Below are positions 59,527-64,000 of a DNA stretch of 64,000 bases, in pieces. The translations under genes were made by a program, and so were the position numbers. Below the pieces are notes generated by a model. It saw nothing but the letters and a program-made list of their open reading frames with translations, searched no databases and had not been told where the DNA came from. The DNA lies in assembly GCF_003337235.1 (NCBI RefSeq), contig NZ_QPJC01000012.1, positions 34,647 to 98,646 on the forward strand, written 5' to 3'. The stretch comes from Halopolyspora algeriensis (GTDB lineage: Bacteria; Actinomycetota; Actinomycetes; Mycobacteriales; Pseudonocardiaceae). Positions within the stretch are counted from its first letter, which is position 1. Every line of letters starts with the position of its first letter.

Positions 59527-60837
59527 ATGCGCAGACCGAACCGGGCGATGCTGCTCACAGCGTTGCTGGCGGTCGTGGCGATGACCGTCGGCGGGGCTTC
59601 GGCCTTTCCCCGGGGCGAGCGGCACGGGCAGCCCGACCGGCCGGGGCCGGAATTCGCTCCGGCCGGGACGGTGCTGCACACCGCCGAACCCGAGACCGTG
59701 GGGCTGGATCCGGAACCGATCGACACCGCGATGAACCGCCTGGGGGCGTGGACGGAAGGAGCACCCGGCCGCGAGCATCCGATGTACGCGGGTGCGGTGA
59801 GCCTGATCGCCCACGAGGGTGCCGTGGTCGGTTTCGATGCGGCCGGTTACGAGCTGCGCTATGCCGACGGCACGGGCACCGAGCTGCCCGCCGGAAAGCA
59901 GGAGAGAGCGCGCACCGGCACGATCTTCGACATCGCCTCGATGACCAAGCTGTTCACCTCGATCGCCGTGTTGCAGCAGGTCGAGGACGGCCACGTCGCA
60001 TTGGACGCGCCCGTGGCGAGGTATCTGCCGGAGTTCGGCACGAACGGCAAGGAGGCGATCACCGTCCGGCAGTTGCTCACCCACACCTCCGGTCTGCAGG
60101 CCGCGGTGCGGCTGTGGGAGTTGCCGCCCGGTGAACGGATCCCGCACGTGATGTCGCTGGCGCCGGTGAACCCACCGGGCAGCACGTACCTCTACTCGGA
60201 CCCGAACATGATCGTTCTCGGGGAGCTGGTCGAGCGCGTCAGCGGGGATCGGCTGGACGAGGTGGTCGCCGAGCGCATCACCGAACCGCTGGGGATGGAC
60301 GACACCGGATACCGCCCTGCGGAGTCGAAAGCGCACCGCATCGCCGCCACCGAGTATCAGCAGAACCCTGCGCGCGGCATGGTGCGCGGCGAGGTCCACG
60401 ACGAGAACGCATGGGCGCTCGGCGGCGTGGCCGGGCATGCCGGGATCTTCTCCACGGCGCGGGATCTCGCCGTGCTCGGGCAGGCGATCCTCAACGGTGG
60501 GGTGTACGCGGGCGAGCGCATCCTCGACGAGAGCAGCGTCGCCGCGATGCTGACCAACGGCAACACCGAATTTCCGGGGCATGCCCACGGTCTGGGCTTC
60601 GAGCTCGACCAGCGCTGGTACATGGCCGGCTTGAGCGGTCCGCACAGTGCCGGGCACACGGGATATACGGGGACGTCGATGGTGCTCGACCCGGCCTCGC
60701 GGTCGGTGGTGATCCTGTTGAGCAACCGGGTGCATCCCTCCCGGGAGTGGGGATCGAGCACCCCCGCGCGGGTGGCGCTGGCCCGGGGAGTCGCGCAGGC
60801 CCTGGAGACGAAACCACCGCACCGGCCCGCGGAGTGA
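59527..60837 (+). CDS. Beta-lactamase-family serine hydrolase (AmiE/YbbE-like)
   Basis: 436 residues with a Sec signal peptide (about 1-26). The penicillin-binding fold has the nucleophile motif S-M-T-K at 138-141, Y-S-D in place of Y-x-N near 222 and H-T-G near 378. In B. subtilis the equivalent gene of the murQ cluster, amiE (ybbE), encodes an N-acetylmuramoyl-L-alanine amidase of this fold. The position between namZ and murR supports the same role: freeing MurNAc from its peptide. GAGGA precedes the ATG by 5. Confidence 0.85.
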   Translation: MRRPNRAMLLTALLAVVAMTVGGASAFPRGERHGQPDRPGPEFAPAGTVLHTAEPETVGLDPEPIDTAMNRLGAWTEGAPGREHPMYAGAVSLIAHEGAVVGFDAAGYELRYADGTGTELPAGKQERARTGTIFDIASMTKLFTSIAVLQQVEDGHVALDAPVARYLPEFGTNGKEAITVRQLLTHTSGLQAAVRLWELPPGERIPHVMSLAPVNPPGSTYLYSDPNMIVLGELVERVSGDRLDEVVAERITEPLGMDDTGYRPAESKAHRIAATEYQQNPARGMVRGEVHDENAWALGGVAGHAGIFSTARDLAVLGQAILNGGVYAGERILDESSVAAMLTNGNTEFPGHAHGLGFELDQRWYMAGLSGPHSAGHTGYTGTSMVLDPASRSVVILLSNRVHPSREWGSSTPARVALARGVAQALETKPPHRPAE

Positions 60838-60937
60838 GCTCCCCGGCCTCGCCCGCCGGGAGCATTCCGACGGGCCGAGGTGTGAGGAAGAGCATAAGAT
60901 CGTCGGCGGCATGCCCGTTTCTCGGAGAGGAGTTCCC

Positions 60938-61330
60938 GTGTCGGTGATCCCGCAGGAGCTGGAGGACATTCTGACCAAGCGCTCGTTCGGGCACGTGGCC
61001 ACGATCGGGCCGCAGGGCGAGCCGCAGTCCAACCCGGTCTGGATCGACTGGGACGGCGAGCACCTGAAGTTCAGCCAGACCACCACCCGGCAGAAGTACC
61101 GCAATCTGCAGCGGGAGCCGCGCATCTCGGTGTCCGTGCACGACCCGGAACAGCCGTACCGGTACCTGGAGGTGCGCGGGAGGGTCGCGCGGATCGAGGA
61201 CGACCCGGACAACGCGTTCATCAACAGGATGGCCAAGAAGTACATGGACGCCGACGAGTACCCGTATCACCAGCCGGGAGACCACCGCGTGATCGTCCAC
61301 GTCCAGCCCGAGCACACCACCCGGATGTGA
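60938..61330 (+). CDS. PPOX-class F420-dependent oxidoreductase
   Basis: 130 residues of the split-barrel flavin/F420 family: F-G-H-V-A-T-I-G-P-Q-G-E-P-Q-S-N-P-V-W near 17-35, Q-K-Y-R-N-L near 60 and E-V-R-G-R-V near 88. Many of these use coenzyme F420 in actinobacteria. GAGAGGAG stands 6 bases before the GTG at 60938; an ATG at 60911 lies 10 bases after a -10 TAAGAT (60895-60900). It lies inside the MurNAc cluster but has no known link to it. Confidence 0.88.
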   Translation: MSVIPQELEDILTKRSFGHVATIGPQGEPQSNPVWIDWDGEHLKFSQTTTRQKYRNLQREPRISVSVHDPEQPYRYLEVRGRVARIEDDPDNAFINRMAKKYMDADEYPYHQPGDHRVIVHVQPEHTTRM

Positions 61331-61411
61331 CCGTGGCATCGCCGTGAGCCCGGTCGCCCGCGACGGGCGCGACTGTCGCGACCACCGGGCAGGGTGAGTA
61401 CGTTTGCTTCC

Positions 61412-62335
61412 ATGGCCACTGCCGACTCCAACGCCGATCCGTCCGGGATGAGCGCTCTGGTACGGATCAGGGCTCTGCTTCCGGGCCTGGCCCGTGCGGA
61501 GCAGCGAGTGGCCGGGATCGTGCTGGCCGATCCGGCCTCGATCGCGCGGCGCAGCATCACCGACGTCGCCGAAGCCGCTGGTACCAGCGAAACCACCGTC
61601 ACCCGGTTCTGCAAGGCCGTCGGGGTGAGCGGTTACCCGGAGCTGCGCATCGCCCTGGCGGCCGACACCGCCCGCACCGCCGACCGGGACAGGGAACTCG
61701 GCGGCGACATCACCGCCGAGGACGACATGGCCACCATCGTCGACAAGATCGGCTACGCCGATGCCCGGGCCGTCGAGGAGACCGCGGGGCAGCTCGACAC
61801 CGGCGTGCTGCGGTCTCTCGTCGACGCCGTCGCGGGCGCTCGCCGCATCGACGTCTACGGGGTCGGCGCCAGCGCTTTCGTGGCCTTGGACCTTCAGCAG
61901 AAGCTGCACCGCATCGGCCTGACATGCTTCGCGTGGTCCGACACGCACAGTGCTCTGACCTCGGCGGCGGTACTGTGCGGCGACGATGTCGCCATCGGCA
62001 TTTCGCACACCGGAGCCACCGCCGAGACCGTGGAGGCGCTGCGTCGGGCGAGCGGGCGCGAGGCCACCACGGCCGCGCTCACCAATTTCCCGCGCTCACC
62101 GATCACCGAGCCTGCCGATCACGTGCTGACCACGGCCGCGCGCGAGACCACCTACCGTTCCGGGGCGATGGCCAGCCGCATCGCCCAGCTCACGGTGATC
62201 GACTGCCTGTTCGTCGGGGTCGCGCAGTACCACCTCGACCGGGCGAGGGCGGCGCTGGAAGCGACCCATGAAGCCGTCGCGGGCCACCGGCTGGAATCCA
62301 GGCCGGACCGGCGCAGGCAACGGGAGGAAGAGTGA
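61412..62335 (+). CDS. murR: MurR/RpiR-family transcriptional regulator
   Basis: 307 residues. N-terminal RpiR helix-turn-helix (about 10-85, I-T-D-V-A-E-A-A-G-T-S-E-T-T-V-T-R-F-C) and a C-terminal SIS domain (about 125-260) that binds sugar phosphates. TACGTT (61399-61404) lies 7 bases before the ATG, fitting a leaderless start. It overlaps murQ and likely represses the cluster until MurNAc-6-phosphate binds. A GGTCGC...GCGACC dyad just upstream (61352-61383) could be its operator. Confidence 0.9.
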   Translation: MATADSNADPSGMSALVRIRALLPGLARAEQRVAGIVLADPASIARRSITDVAEAAGTSETTVTRFCKAVGVSGYPELRIALAADTARTADRDRELGGDITAEDDMATIVDKIGYADARAVEETAGQLDTGVLRSLVDAVAGARRIDVYGVGASAFVALDLQQKLHRIGLTCFAWSDTHSALTSAAVLCGDDVAIGISHTGATAETVEALRRASGREATTAALTNFPRSPITEPADHVLTTAARETTYRSGAMASRIAQLTVIDCLFVGVAQYHLDRARAALEATHEAVAGHRLESRPDRRRQREEE

Positions 62336-63246
62336 TGAACCGCCGGCCCGAAGTGCGGGTCGAATCCCCCACCGAACGGATCAACGCGGGCACCACCGAT
62401 ATCGACCTGCTCTCGACGCAGGACATTCTGCGGGTGCTCAACAGCGAGGACCGGCTGGTCCCCGAGGCGGTCGGCCACGCGCTGCCCGAGCTCGCCCGGG
62501 CCGTCGATCTGGCGGTGGCGTCGCTGCGCGCGGGCGGGCGCGTGCACTACGTGGGTGCGGGCACCTCCGGCCGGTTGGCGGTACTCGACGCGGCCGAACT
62601 CGTGCCCACGTTCAACGTGCCGCCGGACTGGTTCGTGGCGCACCAGGCGGGTGGTGCCGAGGCTTTCCGGCACGCCGTGGAGGATGCCGAGGACGACACC
62701 GCCTCCGGTGCCGCGAGCATCGAGGCGCAGGCCGGCGGCTCCGATTTCGTGCTCGGGCTCTCGGCTTCCGGCCGCACGCCGTTCGTGCTGGGTGCTCTCG
62801 GTGCCGCGCGGCGGCTGGGGGCGGCGACCGCGCTCGTGTCGGCCAATCCCGGGGTCGCCTCGTCGGCTCCCGCCGACGTGGTGATCACCGTCGACACCGG
62901 CCCCGAGCCGGTCACCGGGTCCACCCGGATGAAGGCGGGAACGGCGCAGAAGCTCGTGCTCACGTCCCTGTCGACCGCGACCATGATCCGTCTCGGCCGC
63001 ACGTATTCGAACCTGATGGTGAGCATGGTCGCCACCAACGCGAAACTGCGCGGGCGCACGCTGAGCATCCTGCAGGAGGCGACCGGCGCCTCCGAGCGGG
63101 ACTGCCAGCGGGCACTGGCCGAGGCGGGAGGCGAGCTCAAGGTCGCTCTCGTGCACCTGCTGTCCGGCGCCGACGTCGAGCGGGCGAGCGCCGCGCTGGA
63201 CCGCGCCGACGGCCACGTCCGCGAGGCCCTGCGCAGTCTGGAGTGA
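62335..63246 (+). CDS. murQ: N-acetylmuramic acid 6-phosphate etherase
   Basis: Cleaves the lactyl ether of MurNAc-6-phosphate to give GlcNAc-6-phosphate and D-lactate. 303 residues: SIS-type sugar phosphate fold with V-G-A-G-T-S-G-R-L-A near 73, the catalytic Glu in A-E-A-F-R-H-A-V-E-D-A-E-D near 107, S-A-S-G-R-T-P-F near 143 and T-G-S-T-R-M-K-A-G-T-A near 195. GGAGG stands 7 bases before the ATG at 62335, overlapping the murR stop. Its own stop lies inside the palindromic repeat. Confidence 0.95.
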   Translation: MNRRPEVRVESPTERINAGTTDIDLLSTQDILRVLNSEDRLVPEAVGHALPELARAVDLAVASLRAGGRVHYVGAGTSGRLAVLDAAELVPTFNVPPDWFVAHQAGGAEAFRHAVEDAEDDTASGAASIEAQAGGSDFVLGLSASGRTPFVLGALGAARRLGAATALVSANPGVASSAPADVVITVDTGPEPVTGSTRMKAGTAQKLVLTSLSTATMIRLGRTYSNLMVSMVATNAKLRGRTLSILQEATGASERDCQRALAEAGGELKVALVHLLSGADVERASAALDRADGHVREALRSLE

Positions 63247-63428
63247 ACGGAACTTTCACTCGCATAGAAGTAACGAAAGTTGGCGTTCACTCACTACGCC
63301 GGTGGTGCGTCAGACGTCGAAGGTGCCGCCCTTGATCGCGGCCACGAACGCCGACCACTGCTCGCCGGTGGTGGTGAAGTATCCGGCCGCACGGTCCTTG
63401 GTGTCCCGCACGGCCGCACCGCCCGCGA
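63240..63428. repeat. Direct repeat copy A (palindrome plus DUF397 3' end)
   Basis: About 189 bases repeated almost exactly at 63812-63999. It begins with the last bases of murQ, continues through the palindrome 63243-63290 and covers the 3' part of a DUF397 gene. Differences are few: TTGGCG in place of TTCCG in the right arm, and one base in the penultimate codon region of DUF397. Confidence 0.92.
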
Positions 63429-63501
63429 CGCGACCGACCTCGACGCAGTTGTCCGTGTTCGTGCTGTAGCTGGACTTACGCCATCCACTTGCTATTGCCA
63501 T
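63310..63501 (-). CDS. DUF397-domain protein, copy 1
   Basis: 63 residues, W-R-K-S-S-Y-S-T-N-T-D-N-C-V-E-V near the start, the DUF397 hallmark, and E-Q-W-S-A-F-V-A-A-I-K-G-G-T-F near the end. In actinobacteria DUF397 proteins usually lie just after an XRE-type regulator; none is seen here in the 310 bases upstream. GGAAG stands 8 bases before the ATG. Confidence 0.9.
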   Translation of the reverse strand: MAIASGWRKSSYSTNTDNCVEVGRVAGGAAVRDTKDRAAGYFTTTGEQWSAFVAAIKGGTFDV

Positions 63502-63811
63502 CGGTCCACTTCCTTTCGCGGCCCTACAGGGATGACTCCCGAGCATGCTCATGAAGTCCTCTTTTTCGACAACCATCGAAGGTGCTCACCGTGAAGATCC
63601 GGACAACACGGTGCCGCAGACTCATCGGAAACAAGCCGAGGGCGCTGAATTCGGGGCGGTAACTCCCACATGCCATGGGTTCAGTCCGTAATCGCACGGT
63701 CGTTCTGCGTCGACGACTCAGAAATCCGAGCACACAAGGAACATGCGTGGGCCTAGTACGGCGGCATCGTGGCCCGTGTTGCCGCTGCCGCGCCCGGCCA
63801 CAGGGCCGAAC
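63502..63811. other. Region between the two DUF397 copies
   Basis: About 310 bases with no supported gene. It should hold the promoter of DUF397 copy 1; TTGTCG near 63570 on the minus strand is the best -35 candidate. No trace of a helix-turn-helix gene is found. Confidence 0.5.
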
Positions 63812-63999
63812 GGAGTGAACGGAACTTTCACTCGCATAGAAGTAACGAAAGTTCCGTTCACTCACTACGCCGGTGGTGCGTCAGGCGTCGAAGGTGCCGC
63901 CCTTGATCGCGGCCACGAACGCCGACCACTGCTCGCCGGTGGTGGTGAAGTATCCGGCCGCACGGTCCTTGGTGTCCCGCACGGCCGCACCGCCCGCGA
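63812..63999. repeat. Direct repeat copy B with perfect 15-base palindrome arms
   Basis: Second copy of the repeat at 63240-63428. Arms GTGAACGGAACTTTC at 63815-63829 and GAAAGTTCCGTTCAC at 63847-63861 pair perfectly around a 17-base loop. The hairpin ends 20 bases before the DUF397 stop at 63881. Confidence 0.92.
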
Positions 64000-64000
64000 T
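63881..64000 (-). CDS. DUF397-domain protein, copy 2 (partial, 5' end beyond window)
   Basis: The last 39 codons and stop of a second DUF397 gene, identical in protein to copy 1 apart from the final residue (Ala for Val). The start lies past the window edge. Confidence 0.88.
   Translation of the reverse strand: MAGGAAVRDTKDRAAGYFTTTGEQWSAFVAAIKGGTFDA

Noticed and set aside
63524..63865. 113-codon frame between the DUF397 copies
   Set aside because: It starts in the palindrome and shows no domain; the amino acid string is a translation of the repeat.

Overview
The window is about 70% GC, rich in GTG starts and 4-base ATGA/GTGA gene overlaps, and comes from an actinobacterium, most likely of the order Pseudonocardiales (Saccharopolyspora/Actinopolyspora-like; the genus cannot be fixed from sequence alone). 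The main evidence is gene order. Long blocks match the Mycobacterium tuberculosis Rv3596c-Rv3661 region: ftsH-folE-folP-folB-folK-(DUF3180, Rv3604c-like)-DUF2520-panC-panD-coaX-lysS-lsr2-clpC, then hpt-tilS-metalloprotease-dacB-ppa, then topA-holB, an MrfA-type helicase, a tad pilus operon with an ssd-like gene, and an Rv3661-like phosphatase with a 6C small RNA between them.

Layout. 1-5.0 kb: a DASS/SLC13 anion transporter cut by the window edge and a large SARP/AfsR-type regulator. 5.2-12.4 kb: clpC, then a ferric-siderophore ABC uptake operon (ATPase and two permeases) diverging from its lipoprotein receptor across twin DtxR/IdeR iron boxes. This iron locus sits between clpC and lsr2. 12.4-27.5 kb: lsr2, lysS, coaenzyme-A precursor genes (coaX, panD, panC), a DUF2520 Rossmann protein, a PrsW-type protease, two membrane proteins, then the folate genes and ftsH. 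A MerR regulator on the opposite strand splits this block. 27.9-33.6 kb: hpt, tilS, a zinc metalloprotease, dacB and the divergent ppa. 33.8-37.4 kb: accessory genes: a small secreted protein with 11-residue repeats, a DUF4231/SLATT-like membrane protein, tRNA-Thr(CGT) and a large secreted protein of unknown function. 37.5-49.4 kb: holB, topA, a small unknown protein, a lipoprotein, a K+-independent proton-pumping pyrophosphatase, an MrfA-type helicase and a primase/polymerase-like protein. 49.7-54.6 kb: the tad/Flp pilus operon (ssd-like ATPase, TadA, TadB, TadC, DUF4244 pilin, two TadE-like proteins). 54.9-56.1 kb: 6C RNA and a HAD phosphatase. 56.4-63.2 kb: a peptidoglycan-sugar (MurNAc) salvage cluster like Bacillus subtilis murQ-murR-amiE-nagZ-namZ. 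63.2-64 kb: two DUF397 genes carried on a near-identical repeat that includes a long palindrome.

How they work together. The conserved blocks supply housekeeping functions: proteolysis (ClpC, FtsH), folate and pantothenate/CoA synthesis, tRNA charging and modification, purine salvage, wall remodelling and chromosome topology. The accessory parts add iron uptake, surface pili and recovery of wall sugars. I see no prophage, insertion sequence, CRISPR array or biosynthetic cluster. The least explained features are the palindromic repeat around the DUF397 genes, the secreted NPVQGL-repeat protein, the solitary DUF4231 protein, the MurNAc cluster lacking a visible kinase or transporter, and paired DnaA-box-like sites beside the 6C RNA.
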